Positions 5,903 to 14,152 of a stretch of DNA of 31,098 nucleotides are shown here, piece by piece. Under the pieces are notes generated by a model. The model was given only the letters and a program-made list of their open reading frames with translations. It ran no database searches and was not told where the DNA came from. Source of the stretch: a virus; IMG/VR virus record IMGVR_UViG_3300035682_002258, positions 1 to 31,098 of that record; one strand, written 5' to 3'. Position numbers and translations under genes: made by a program. Numbering within the stretch: position 1 is the first letter of the stretch; each line of letters starts with the position of its first letter.

Positions 5903-7371
5903 CTTAAATTTTTAATATCTCGGGATAAGTTTAGCATACTAGTTACATAAGTTTCACACTCTTGATTACTTAACAGTCCCAAATTATATTTAGATTCTAA
6001 TTCTGTTCTTGATAGAGTTATTATGTCAGACTCCGGTATACCTAATCTACGAACATAATTATACGAAAATCCAGCAAATTTACATTTCGGGTGCTTCTTT
6101 GATTTTTCCATTATGGTTTCGGCAATTTGATAACAATGGGCATATGATAATCCTGTATTTTTATTAAACCAGCCGAAATCGTCTACTTCATAACCATATT
6201 TTTCGTATGTTAGATCAAACTCAGAATAAAAAGTGTTATTGAATCGATTGGGAGGGGTTATTCCCAGTGCGCTAATATGCCAAGAGTCCAAATAATTTCT
6301 GTCTGAAGATAGAAATTCATCAAACTCCTGTAAAGTATCGAATGTATCATAGGGTAACCCTAGAATAAACCCTGACGATATCAGTATGTCCTTAAAGGCA
6401 TTCTGTTTTAATTCCCTTATATACTCCAGTTGTGTATACGGTTCTACACCTTTTCCTATTGCTTTTGCTGATTGGTGGTTGATAGTCTCTATTCCAAACA
6501 TAGCAGAGCGAAGACCAGATGCTTTTAAATATTCTATTGATTCAGGAAATCTCATCAATAAGTCTAGGCGTAGATAACTTGAAAAGTGTATCTGAAATTT
6601 AAGTTTAGAAAATACGGTATCGTGTAAATATTTTAACTTGTCTAGGCTATCGTTGTAGGTGTCATCTGTGAAGGTATAATGTGTTATTCCAAACTTATCA
6701 TAGTTATAATTCAACTCATCTAGCAATATTTCTCCGTGCTTGACCCAATCACCCTTTGTTTTTCCGTTTAACGGAAATGCACAAAATTTACATTTAAAAA
6801 TACATCCCCTACTTATTTCGATAGGAGGGGCGTCTAATGATTGTACTAAATCTTCTTTCACATATCGGATTTGGCTAGAAGAGAACTCTTTAAATTCAGT
6901 TCCTTGAACTAAGCTAGTAGTAAATTCTAAGTTAGATAATTTTTTTGTGGAGCACCATTTTGTAAAGTCAACAATCTCTTTATCACTATAACCTTTGAAA
7001 ATAGTAACCCCGTGTCTTTCCAACGGAAAGTATCTAGATCCGCCCGCAATTATTTTTATATCGGGATTTAATGTGCGTATAAACGCGAGAAATGCCTCTA
7101 GCTTGGGACTTGTCTCACGTTTTGAACGAAAATTCAATCCAAATATCTTATCAAAGAACGAAGTACTAAAGCCTACCCACAGTGTAGTTTCAGTAACTAC
7201 ATTCGATAGGATTTCTGCGATTTGATCTAGTTTGCTTACTCGTTCAAATGCTCCCATATCTAAGCACATTACCGAATAATCGTGCTTTCTTAATTCTGAC
7301 GCAATTCTAAAGACCCCACCGTGTTTTTGTAACGGCATCATATTACTGCCGTATAGTAATATACAATTCAT
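5899..7371 (-). CDS. B12-binding-type radical SAM enzyme
   Basis: The protein (490 aa) has a Rossmann-like N-terminal part (about 1-140, with GGSRYFPLERHG near 110-121) typical of the cobalamin-binding domain in B12-dependent radical SAM proteins, then the cluster motif CIFKCKFC (Cys190, Cys194, Cys197), which binds the 4Fe-4S cluster and S-adenosylmethionine. Later segments with HFSSYLRLDLL and SAMFGIETINHQSAK fit the barrel strands of the same family. The canonical DxHxxG cobalamin loop is not obvious, so cobalamin binding is uncertain. Family members methylate, cyclise or rearrange unactivated carbons. It overlaps the stop of the desaturase upstream and the start of the PP-loop gene downstream by ATGA, which implies one coupled unit. 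Confidence 0.85.
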   Translation of the reverse strand: MNCILLYGSNMMPLQKHGGVFRIASELRKHDYSVMCLDMGAFERVSKLDQIAEILSNVVTETTLWVGFSTSFFDKIFGLNFRSKRETSPKLEAFLAFIRTLNPDIKIIAGGSRYFPLERHGVTIFKGYSDKEIVDFTKWCSTKKLSNLEFTTSLVQGTEFKEFSSSQIRYVKEDLVQSLDAPPIEISRGCIFKCKFCAFPLNGKTKGDWVKHGEILLDELNYNYDKFGITHYTFTDDTYNDSLDKLKYLHDTVFSKLKFQIHFSSYLRLDLLMRFPESIEYLKASGLRSAMFGIETINHQSAKAIGKGVEPYTQLEYIRELKQNAFKDILISSGFILGLPYDTFDTLQEFDEFLSSDRNYLDSWHISALGITPPNRFNNTFYSEFDLTYEKYGYEVDDFGWFNKNTGLSYAHCYQIAETIMEKSKKHPKCKFAGFSYNYVRRLGIPESDIITLSRTELESKYNLGLLSNQECETYVTSMLNLSRDIKNLR

Positions 7372-8150
7372 GTTTTAATTATTTTAATGATTAATCCAGA
7401 AATGTCAAATTCCCACCATTTTTGTGTGTAGGTATAATTTTTAGGAAATCTATGATGATTGTTATGCCAGGCCTCACCCCAGCTTGGAATAGCCCATAGC
7501 CAATTGTTTGCTGAGTGATCATTCAAGTTATAACTACGGTAGCCTCCCCACCAAGTTGGTTTGTGTCCAACATAGTTCACAACATTGCTCATTATCCCGG
7601 TTAATGATGCTGGTGCCAAGTGTGCGAACACTACTAACCAAAATCCACCAATCATGAACAATAAAAGACTATACCCTGCTAAGATTACAAAATAATACCT
7701 ATGTAGGAATTGATGGAACTTGTCTGTAACTAACGCTCTCATACGCCATTTAGTATCAGCATCAACTTCATTTACATAATCAAGGGTAAAGATTCTAAGA
7801 CCTTTGTGTATTGGACTATGCGGGTCATCTACCTGATCGCTCTTCAAGTGATGATTGATATGGATAGCTACCCAAGCTAGCGGGCTTCCTGTTCCAGCAA
7901 AGCATCCAATCACAGACAACACTCTAGTCAGTAATGTATAGGTTTTGTAACTGCTATGTGTCAATCTTCTATGATACGTAACTACAATTCCTAAACACCC
8001 ATATAAAAAATAACCTGCAAAAGTGAGCAATACCGCATTAATTGACACCCCGTAGATACATAGTGCAATAATAGTACCTAACAACGATAATATCATAAAT
8101 GATTGTACACCTTTAGTACTGGATGTAGTGAATGTAGTGAATGTGTGCAT
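7368..8150 (-). CDS. membrane fatty-acid desaturase (copy A)
   Basis: The protein (260 aa) is hydrophobic with about four membrane segments and has all three histidine boxes of acyl desaturases: HRRLTH (60-65), HINHH (97-101) and HNNHH (229-233), plus DPHSP after the second box as in Delta9-type enzymes. These residues bind the di-iron centre that removes hydrogens from an acyl chain. Desaturase boxes of the same kind occur in acyl-CoA, acyl-ACP and polyyne-forming enzymes, so carrier and position are not determined. Stop and start overlap the radical SAM gene (ATGA). A late-type ATAAATA stands five bases before the ATG. Electrons would come from host redox proteins. Confidence 0.93.
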   Translation of the reverse strand: MHTFTTFTTSSTKGVQSFMILSLLGTIIALCIYGVSINAVLLTFAGYFLYGCLGIVVTYHRRLTHSSYKTYTLLTRVLSVIGCFAGTGSPLAWVAIHINHHLKSDQVDDPHSPIHKGLRIFTLDYVNEVDADTKWRMRALVTDKFHQFLHRYYFVILAGYSLLLFMIGGFWLVVFAHLAPASLTGIMSNVVNYVGHKPTWWGGYRSYNLNDHSANNWLWAIPSWGEAWHNNHHRFPKNYTYTQKWWEFDISGLIIKIIKT

Positions 8151-8155
8151 ATATG

Positions 8156-8162
8156 TATTTAT
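8156..8162 (-). promoter_or_regulatory. late-type promoter, leaderless for desaturase A
   Basis: ATAAATA (8162-8156, minus strand) is followed by five bases and then the ATG at 8150. With T4 late spacing the A of the ATG would be the first transcribed base. No Shine-Dalgarno lies between. The same arrangement is seen before desaturase B. Confidence 0.5.
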
Positions 8163-8917
8163 TATTTTCTAATTACGTTTGCCAGAGTTACCACCGGATC
8201 AAACTCATATTTGCGCACTTTGGTAGATAAGTCGGCTGCATTAGCGTGATGATTGTTATGCCAGGCGTCGCCCCAGATAAATGGCCATAGCCAAATATTG
8301 TTAGTACTATTATCCTTTGTGTCAAAGTTTCTGTATCCACTAGTGTGTGAATAATAGTTAAAAGCTTTTTGACTTAACTGTATCAAGAACACCGGTAGAA
8401 TCCACACAAAATATAATAGATTTAAATTTATTACTCCCAGCAATAGAACAAAAACTAAAATAATCAAAAAATAATATTTGTTAATTTTCAATTGAATTGG
8501 CTTCATCAAGTCTTTAACTATAAAATAATTCATATCTCCGCTGAGATGTTTTTTAACGTGTTTGAATCCAAATAGTTTAAATCCCAAATACTTAGGACTG
8601 TGTGGATCTTTGGGAGTGTCTGAATATGCGTGATGAATTCTATGAATATACACCCATCCAATTGGACTGCCCCTGCCTGATAAAATCGCAATCAATGTGC
8701 ATATCCATTTTATAAACGCATATTTAAATTCGAATGAATGGTGCGAGTAATAACGGTGAAAAGTTAGGCTTATGCCTAAAATGCTATAAATATAAAAACT
8801 AGCAACCAGTATAGCTATGTTAGGACCGGTGAAGTCTGCCCAGAATATTCCAAATAACGAGGCAATTCCAGTTACTAACTGTACTTTAGGTATTGTTTGA
8901 GCGCTAGCTGAGAACAT
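8162..8917 (-). CDS. membrane fatty-acid desaturase (copy B)
   Basis: The protein (251 aa) has the histidine boxes HRYYSH (54-59), HRIHH (92-96) and HNNHH (220-224), with DPHSP after the second and a further His191 in NYYSHTSG, and several hydrophobic membrane spans. It is thus a complete di-iron acyl desaturase. It is clearly related to copy A downstream but too different to be a recent duplicate. It is the first gene leftwards from a divergent promoter, and it appears leaderless: the late motif at 8930-8923 places the start of the message at the ATG. No ribosome binding site is visible. Confidence 0.93.
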   Translation of the reverse strand: MFSASAQTIPKVQLVTGIASLFGIFWADFTGPNIAILVASFYIYSILGISLTFHRYYSHHSFEFKYAFIKWICTLIAILSGRGSPIGWVYIHRIHHAYSDTPKDPHSPKYLGFKLFGFKHVKKHLSGDMNYFIVKDLMKPIQLKINKYYFLIILVFVLLLGVINLNLLYFVWILPVFLIQLSQKAFNYYSHTSGYRNFDTKDNSTNNIWLWPFIWGDAWHNNHHANAADLSTKVRKYEFDPVVTLANVIRK

Positions 8918-8930
8918 AAATATATTTATC
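8916..8930. promoter_or_regulatory. palindromic, possibly bidirectional late promoter
   Basis: ATAAATATATTTAT (8916-8929) is a perfect 14-base palindrome made of two head-to-head late motifs. Leftwards it gives GATAAATA (8930-8923) with the start at the desaturase ATG (8917). Rightwards it gives CATAAATA (8915-8922) with the start near 8928 and a leader of about 61 bases before the GNAT gene. It sits in the only divergent intergenic space of the island. Confidence 0.5.
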
Positions 8931-8988
8931 TACAATTAGGTCCAAAGCTAAAAATCACTAAGTTAAGTTGAATAACCCGGTATATAGT

Positions 8989-9591
8989 ATGCACTCCAGA
9001 GAATTAACCATAAATGACATTGAAGATATAAAAAGTTGTATATTTCATCATACCACGATATACGGAGTTCCAATAGATCATTCTAGCCTGTTACAAAAGT
9101 TGCAAAATATGTTAACAGTTGGTAGAGTGTATGGTTGCTATGACAACAATATATGTGTAGGCATTTCCACCCAACATTTTTGGAAAATTATTCCTATTTG
9201 GATTTTTTCAAATGTATATGTCAAGAACAGTAAGTCTACTTTAAAATTAACCGATTATTATGCTGAAGTTTGTCTTTCGATGATGGCAGCGGGCATTAAG
9301 TATGCAGAAACTAAAGAGTACTTTGAATTCTATTACGTAGTACGTGACAGCATTTCAACTTCAAGAAAAAAGAACGTTAAAAAAATTATTGAAACGGTAA
9401 ATCCTTCTTTATTCTTAGAGAGATATGAGATCGAGAATATTCATTTCTTATCCAATTTAGCAGACATTAAATGGGATTACATTCGCGAAATAATCGGGGA
9501 TGTCGGAATTAAAACTTTATCTAGCCAAAATAACAAAACGTTAGTTATACGTCGGGGTCGTTTAAGTAGGGCGGCAAGAGAAATAAATTAA
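8989..9591 (+). CDS. GNAT-like acyltransferase
   Basis: The product from ATG 8989 is 200 aa: MHSRELTINDIEDIKSCIF, then RVYGCYDNNICVGIST, and AGIKYAETKEYFEFYYVV. This order (acceptor helix, strand with VG, helix, strand) fits an N-acetyltransferase fold, but a clear acyl-CoA loop (Q/RxxGxG/A) is not visible. A TTG at 8968 would add seven residues; the ATG is preferred because the ELTxxDIEDI opening is typical of the family. No Shine-Dalgarno is evident at either. It lies with the SDR gene on the plus strand, opposite to the rest of the island. The substrate is unknown, and it could instead be an inactive relative. Confidence 0.55.
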   Translation: MHSRELTINDIEDIKSCIFHHTTIYGVPIDHSSLLQKLQNMLTVGRVYGCYDNNICVGISTQHFWKIIPIWIFSNVYVKNSKSTLKLTDYYAEVCLSMMAAGIKYAETKEYFEFYYVVRDSISTSRKKNVKKIIETVNPSLFLERYEIENIHFLSNLADIKWDYIREIIGDVGIKTLSSQNNKTLVIRRGRLSRAAREIN

Positions 9592-9606
9592 TAGAGAAGA
9601 TAAAGA

Positions 9607-10269
9607 ATGACTAAACCAATTATGTTAATAACTGGATCAAGCCGCGGCGTTGGTCTAGCCTGCGCCCAACATTTTAATGATTCTTACTCTATTGTGGGAG
9701 TTGCAAGAACACCTGGAGAATTTGTAACTGAACTCGGAGACATAACTGATCCTGTTTTTAGAGAAATGTTAGTTGAAAAATACACACCAAAGGTATTCAT
9801 TAATAATGCTGGTGTTGCTGGCAGCAATTTTGATGCGATGTATAGTACTAACATAGAAGCGGCAGGATTTTTATTATTAAATTTTTATAAAAAGATGCTA
9901 TGGGGACATATAATCAATGTATCTAGCGTGTCTGCTAACATATCCGGACGTCATGCAACTAGCCTCAGTGAGTTAACCTACAAAGCATCCAAAGTTTTTT
10001 TAAAAAATCTAAGCAACAACCTATCAAATAAAAGAGCAAAACCACTAGTCATAACCAGCTTAGAACCAGACTACATATATACAGACATGATCGCAGCGGT
10101 CAGCTCTCGGCCTCCGCCAGATGAAAATTATACCAATTACAAATTCAACTCGTACACTCCCATGCAACCAGAGTACATTGCACAGACAATTGAATGGATT
10201 ATATCACAGCCACCCTGGGTTTGCATTAAATCATTAGAAATCAGCAACGCTTACGAACTCCGTCAATAA
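9607..10269 (+). CDS. short-chain dehydrogenase/reductase (SDR)
   Basis: The protein (220 aa) is a classical SDR. It has the nucleotide-binding turn TGSSRGVG (9-16), the structural NNAG (66-69), a catalytic serine in NVSSVS (105-110) and the active-site YKASK (Tyr125, Lys129). It would reduce or oxidise an alcohol or ketone with NAD(P)H. In a cluster with an acyl carrier protein, a 3-ketoacyl-ACP reductase-like role is possible but not shown. AGAGAAGATAAAG precedes the ATG. Its 3' end overlaps the end of the convergent TauD gene by seven bases, and no terminator separates them, so the two transcripts would be mutually antisense. Confidence 0.9.
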   Translation: MTKPIMLITGSSRGVGLACAQHFNDSYSIVGVARTPGEFVTELGDITDPVFREMLVEKYTPKVFINNAGVAGSNFDAMYSTNIEAAGFLLLNFYKKMLWGHIINVSSVSANISGRHATSLSELTYKASKVFLKNLSNNLSNKRAKPLVITSLEPDYIYTDMIAAVSSRPPPDENYTNYKFNSYTPMQPEYIAQTIEWIISQPPWVCIKSLEISNAYELRQ

Positions 10270-11081
10270 AGATTTGCAGAAAGAACTCGAAATCCTACTC
10301 TAGTACTAGGATGGTAATCCCATATTGCTTGATGCTGTGTGCCAAAATTATCCCACCATGCAATCGTATTAGGTGTCCATTTAAATCTGCAAGAGAATCG
10401 AGGATTAAGTATAGTATAAAAAAGCTTTGACAAAATATGATTACTTTCTACTACTGAAAGCTCTGGGATTCCTATAGTAAATCCTTCATTAACATTTATG
10501 AACTTTTTTCCTGTTTCAGGTATAGTAGCAATGATTGGATGGGAAGCACATTGCGGCCGACCCATTTGGTCAACCGATGATGTAGGGGGCCATACCATTT
10601 TTGCGCGGCTTGCGCCAGGCGACATATGCATGGCATACAATGGTGCCATTATTAGCTTTTCAGTGTCACTTAATGATTCGTAAGCTGCAACAGTATTAAC
10701 AAATACAGTGTCACCACCGACGTCCGGACATTCTGTCACATACAACATAGAAGTACGCGGTGGATGTTTTACAGAAGTCCGATCTGCGTGTAGTACTCTA
10801 CCCTCTACAGTGAGAAATGTAGTATTCTCATCTGCAACGAAATGTCCAATAAGATGATTGTTATTGTATTTAGGTTGTGTAGTATGTAAAAAAATATCAC
10901 CGAATTGCCGTATTACGGTTGGTAAATATTCAGGCGCCAGTTGTTGATCTCTGAAAAATAGCACGTGATTCTCCAGCAGTGCATTTTTTAAATCTGCGTT
11001 TTGCTGCACAGTTAGCGGATTAGCCAGATCGATTCCCGATATTTCTGCACCAATAGTATGTGTTAATTTAGTAATTTTCAT
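10263..11081 (-). CDS. TauD/TfdA-family Fe(II)/2-oxoglutarate dioxygenase
   Basis: The protein (272 aa) has the length and order of TauD enzymes: HxD as His98-Ala-Asp100 in RVLHADRTS, VGGDTVFVN afterwards, and the distal TQHQAIWDY with His250, followed by Arg261 and Arg265 for 2-oxoglutarate. The family hydroxylates, desaturates or decarboxylates small carboxylates. Relatives act on carrier-bound fatty acids in isonitrile lipopeptide pathways, which is suggestive because an ACP is in this operon. AGGA about 10 bases before the ATG is the ribosome site, inside the end of the upstream gene. It is the last gene of the coupled run that starts at 14697. Confidence 0.93.
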   Translation of the reverse strand: MKITKLTHTIGAEISGIDLANPLTVQQNADLKNALLENHVLFFRDQQLAPEYLPTVIRQFGDIFLHTTQPKYNNNHLIGHFVADENTTFLTVEGRVLHADRTSVKHPPRTSMLYVTECPDVGGDTVFVNTVAAYESLSDTEKLIMAPLYAMHMSPGASRAKMVWPPTSSVDQMGRPQCASHPIIATIPETGKKFINVNEGFTIGIPELSVVESNHILSKLFYTILNPRFSCRFKWTPNTIAWWDNFGTQHQAIWDYHPSTRVGFRVLSANLY

Positions 11082-11082
11082 T

Positions 11083-11640
11083 CTAAAATCCTAGTTTTTC
11101 TATCAAATTATCCATTGGAATATCCCATTGAAATTGCAGTATTGTTCTTTTAGCGTTGTGTAGTCGTCCATCGACTGAATGAATTTCGCTTGTATTTAAA
11201 AAATACGCTTCATTTTCAATTGCAGTAAAAGTATCTACTAATGTTAAATCAGCTCTTACATACCCCAATGTTGTCGCTTCATATTGAGAACTACCGTAAT
11301 TATATTTTACCTGACTTAGGCGTCTAGCATTTTCCTTTGGTTGCCAAAAATTGGTTGCCAAGCCATGAGGTTTAATATAATAATTCATACTAGTTAGAGT
11401 GTGATCATCTATGTGCGGTCGTATTTGAGCATTTACCTGTACTAGATGGATATATTTCGGCGGTATCTTAAAAACCGATGCAAAAATGTTGTTTAAATAT
11501 GTTAGATCAGCTATCTGAAACATCACAAATGTGTATCCATACGGTGTGTATCCATACTCAAAAAGCATCTGCCCTTTAAGTTTGTCTAAATCAAGGTCTT
11601 GCCCTATATTTAAATTGACCTTTTTATAATAAGTAGTCAT
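11083..11640 (-). CDS. small Fe(II)/2-oxoglutarate-oxygenase-like protein
   Basis: The protein (185 aa) shows HxD (His76, Asp78 in IRPHIDDHT), then LNTSEIHSVDG with His154, and Arg165 in KRTILQFQW. These give the two-His-one-carboxylate site and the cosubstrate arginine on a double-stranded beta-helix of about the right length. It resembles the small hydroxylase-like oxygenases found in phages more than TauD. ATGA overlap with the desaturase gene upstream and two bases to TauD downstream indicate coupling. The substrate is unknown. Two oxygenases of different subfamilies side by side suggest successive oxidations. Confidence 0.7.
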   Translation of the reverse strand: MTTYYKKVNLNIGQDLDLDKLKGQMLFEYGYTPYGYTFVMFQIADLTYLNNIFASVFKIPPKYIHLVQVNAQIRPHIDDHTLTSMNYYIKPHGLATNFWQPKENARRLSQVKYNYGSSQYEATTLGYVRADLTLVDTFTAIENEAYFLNTSEIHSVDGRLHNAKRTILQFQWDIPMDNLIEKLGF

Positions 11641-12434
11641 TTTAAGAATGGTCTAAAAATGTTGCACGGGTCAAATTCCCACCATTTGCCACTTATTCCA
11701 GAGCCAAAATCATATTCTGCCGGTGCATAGTGATGATTATTATGCCAACCTTGACCCCATGCCAGATATCCCAAGAATGGATTGTTTTGTGATTGGTCTT
11801 TTGTTTCAAAATTTCTATACCCAAACCAACCCCTAACGTGACCAAATACATTGACCAAGTTATCTTGTGTTGATCCTATTAAGGTTACTAACCAAAATGC
11901 ACTCAGTGCTAATTTCCAATCAAATAATGCGACGATAGCCGGAACTCCCCATAATATGGTAATACTATATTTGTGAAAGAAGAGATGATTTGATTTCCGT
12001 AGTAAATCAACCGCATACTTGATATTAATGGGACTGTTTTTTTCGGTAACTTTAAAATACCATCCCACAAAGGCAGTTTTCTTGTCGTATGCTACTGGAC
12101 TATGAATATCTTTTTTTGTATCCGAATGTGGATGATGATATCCTCGATGCATTGCTGTCCAAAATATGCTACCACCTTGTCCTGCAAATGTCGCAAATAG
12201 TAGAATAACATTTTCTTTCCAAGTTGGAATTTGATGTGTTTTATGACTGAATACCCTATGATACCCTACAGCAATTCCTAACCCACATACTAACACCCAC
12301 ATAATGAATGTTGCGCAGAGGTAGTATATCGGGATAATTCCGGAAATGAGCATCACAATGGTAGCCAGACCAAAAATCCAGGCTGGAACAAATTGAAACC
12401 AAAATGATTTGGATACTGAAGTAAGATATTTCAT
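11637..12434 (-). CDS. membrane fatty-acid desaturase (copy C)
   Basis: The protein (265 aa) has several membrane segments and histidine boxes HRVFSH (59-64), HRGYHH (96-101) and HNNHH (231-235). The second box is HxxxHH, where copies A and B have HxxHH, but it still offers the needed histidines; DIHSP follows as in Delta9 desaturases. NVFGHVRGWFGYRN matches the loop with an extra His seen in A and B. It is coupled by ATGA overlaps to the GNAT-like gene upstream and the oxygenase downstream. Being in the same coupled run as the acyl carrier protein, it is the best candidate for an ACP-linked desaturase. Confidence 0.92.
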   Translation of the reverse strand: MKYLTSVSKSFWFQFVPAWIFGLATIVMLISGIIPIYYLCATFIMWVLVCGLGIAVGYHRVFSHKTHQIPTWKENVILLFATFAGQGGSIFWTAMHRGYHHPHSDTKKDIHSPVAYDKKTAFVGWYFKVTEKNSPINIKYAVDLLRKSNHLFFHKYSITILWGVPAIVALFDWKLALSAFWLVTLIGSTQDNLVNVFGHVRGWFGYRNFETKDQSQNNPFLGYLAWGQGWHNNHHYAPAEYDFGSGISGKWWEFDPCNIFRPFLK

Positions 12435-13021
12435 AAATTGCCGCCTAGCATTAACGGTTGTCTGTATTCTTGGTGTAAATAATTACATCTTACTATCGAA
12501 TCATCCGGCAATAACAATCTCTTATATAATAATTCCCAAGCATTTATATAGAAACATTTATTTTTCGCCGGTACTACGTACTCATCAAAATATCCATAAC
12601 GAGTATTATTGTACTTACTCCAATGGAATCGACGTAGCAACTTAGTGTGTTTGCTATGTGTCAATGTGTAAAACTTCAATCTACCATTAGACTCATTGTA
12701 TTTTATAACTTCATCTAACACTTCTCTTAATAAGTTGTTGTTGCCGGTGCTTCTATATAAAGTATAGAACCAACTTGGTTCCTCGACACTCTCATAGAAT
12801 GATATTAAAGCTTTTACTATTCCATCTTCAACATATCCAAATGAATGATAATTATTAAGATCGCTTAAATAGTTGGCACAAAATATGTCATAAGTTAACG
12901 CATTCAACCCCGTGTTTTCAACTTGATATATTTTAGCACTGTCAACACCCATATATTTTGAGTGATTAAAAATGTTCCTAACTGCAATCGTATGTTCACT
13001 GGTTAATTTTACAACCGGCAT
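12431..13021 (-). CDS. GNAT-like protein
   Basis: From ATG 13021 the product is 196 aa: MPVVKLTSEHTIAVRNIFNH, then YHSFGYVEDGIVKALISFY, and LLREVLDEVIKYNESNGRLKFYTLT. This suits an acyltransferase fold of the GNAT type but lacks a clear acyl-CoA signature. The upstream ATG at 13057 is possible; 13021 is preferred because GGAGAAAAGT lies directly before it. The gene overlaps the end of the PP-loop gene by 26 bases and the start of desaturase C by ATGA, so it is embedded in the coupled run. It may transfer an acyl group from the ACP, by analogy with ACP-using GNATs; this is inference. Confidence 0.55.
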   Translation of the reverse strand: MPVVKLTSEHTIAVRNIFNHSKYMGVDSAKIYQVENTGLNALTYDIFCANYLSDLNNYHSFGYVEDGIVKALISFYESVEEPSWFYTLYRSTGNNNLLREVLDEVIKYNESNGRLKFYTLTHSKHTKLLRRFHWSKYNNTRYGYFDEYVVPAKNKCFYINAWELLYKRLLLPDDSIVRCNYLHQEYRQPLMLGGNL

Positions 13022-13937
13022 ACTTTTCTCCAAATAGTTGAGTATAAACTTCATCAATAAAGATTCCGTCTAAACTAGATTCTAATCTTTTCATGTGACT
13101 GAGATACAAGGTGTTATACGTTTCACCATTAAAACCCATCAATTTTTCATAGCCATGTGTTTTTACTTTATCTAAGATAGAAGGCATTAGCTCAGCAAGC
13201 ACTTCATTTTTAGTGCTAACACTAGATGTCTTGTAGTTAAATCGATCTGTAATTAACCATTGAATTTTAGGATGAGCCAAATAATACCCCATCATTTCCG
13301 GTGTGTAGCTAAACCATTCATTCACTAACGGCACATTAAATTTTAAACTAAATCGCATTGCACTGGCATCTTCATTTTCTCTGAAACAATAATACCATTT
13401 GCCGCCAACTGGCGATGTATGTCTACGTAGCATCATTTCACCTCCCATAACTGCAGGTAATTGCATTTTTCGAATATGATGATACACTGTGAGATATGCC
13501 ATTTGTCTGCATTGAATATCGGCAGCAAATTCATATGCTTGCCCACTGTGATAAAACTCTTTTACATCAAAGTCAATAGATTCTAATCTCAATCCCAAGT
13601 CATCCGTAATCCGCTTAGCCATTATGAAATCATCTACATTATAATCATTGGTAAATTTAATGAAAACAACTCTAGGAATTATACCTATATGTTTGAATGC
13701 CCTTAGCACTATTTCACTATCGGTACCACCGCTGAACATTACTACAAAATCATTACCGTATTCTTTACTTATTAACTCTGCAACTCTATATTGCTCTTGC
13801 AGCCAATTGCTTGTTTTATAGTAGTCTGTGTCTATTTTACCAATAGATACTTTAAATTTTTCATATGGATACTCTCGTATACCAAATAATCGATCACCAA
13901 TGGTGTACCTTAGGTGATTGTTTAATGTGAAATTCAT
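12996..13937 (-). CDS. PP-loop ATP-pyrophosphatase, asparagine-synthetase-like (first copy)
   Basis: The protein (313 aa) has the PP-loop SGGTDS at 69-74 (VVMFSGGTDSEIVLRAF) and FTNDYNVDD after the next strand. The conserved stretches match the 308-aa protein at 4976-5902. It lacks a glutaminase domain. Its ATG overlaps the ACP stop (ATGA), and this tight pairing suggests that it works with the carrier, for example activating a carboxylate with ATP or joining an acyl group to an amine. None of this is proven, and tRNA-modifying enzymes share the loop. No adenylating AMP ligase is visible, so this enzyme is a candidate for the missing activation step. Confidence 0.82.
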   Translation of the reverse strand: MNFTLNNHLRYTIGDRLFGIREYPYEKFKVSIGKIDTDYYKTSNWLQEQYRVAELISKEYGNDFVVMFSGGTDSEIVLRAFKHIGIIPRVVFIKFTNDYNVDDFIMAKRITDDLGLRLESIDFDVKEFYHSGQAYEFAADIQCRQMAYLTVYHHIRKMQLPAVMGGEMMLRRHTSPVGGKWYYCFRENEDASAMRFSLKFNVPLVNEWFSYTPEMMGYYLAHPKIQWLITDRFNYKTSSVSTKNEVLAELMPSILDKVKTHGYEKLMGFNGETYNTLYLSHMKRLESSLDGIFIDEVYTQLFGEKYAGCKINQ

Positions 13938-14152
13938 GCCATAATAGCCATCAGATCACCGATAGTGCTTACAGTAGCTTCGTTGGTTATTTCAGTAGAG
14001 GTTATTTCTTCATAATAAATCTGCAACTCTACAACATCCAATGAATCTAGGCCGATATCTAATAGAACATCCGTCGGAGACAATGTAATATTTTTCTTAA
14101 AGATTTGTAATACATACTCTTCAATAAATTTAATTTTTTCTTGGTCTGTCAT
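13934..14152 (-). CDS. acyl carrier protein
   Basis: The protein (72 aa) is acidic and helical, with the phosphopantetheine site GLDSLDVVEL; the serine is residue 37. The length and position of the serine match a free-standing type II ACP. A phosphopantetheinyl transferase is not in the window, so the host's would have to act. ATGA overlaps join it to the GNAT gene upstream and the PP-loop gene downstream. A dedicated ACP in the middle of a run with desaturases and oxygenases is the strongest sign that the island builds or modifies a carrier-bound acyl chain. A host-ACP mimic that diverts lipid synthesis is an alternative. Confidence 0.93.
   Translation of the reverse strand: MTDQEKIKFIEEYVLQIFKKNITLSPTDVLLDIGLDSLDVVELQIYYEEITSTEITNEATVSTIGDLMAIMA

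Noticed and set aside
3800-14152. Complete polyyne or NRPS/PKS cluster
   Set aside because: No AMP ligase, thioesterase, ketosynthase, condensation or adenylation domain is present, so only resemblance can be claimed.
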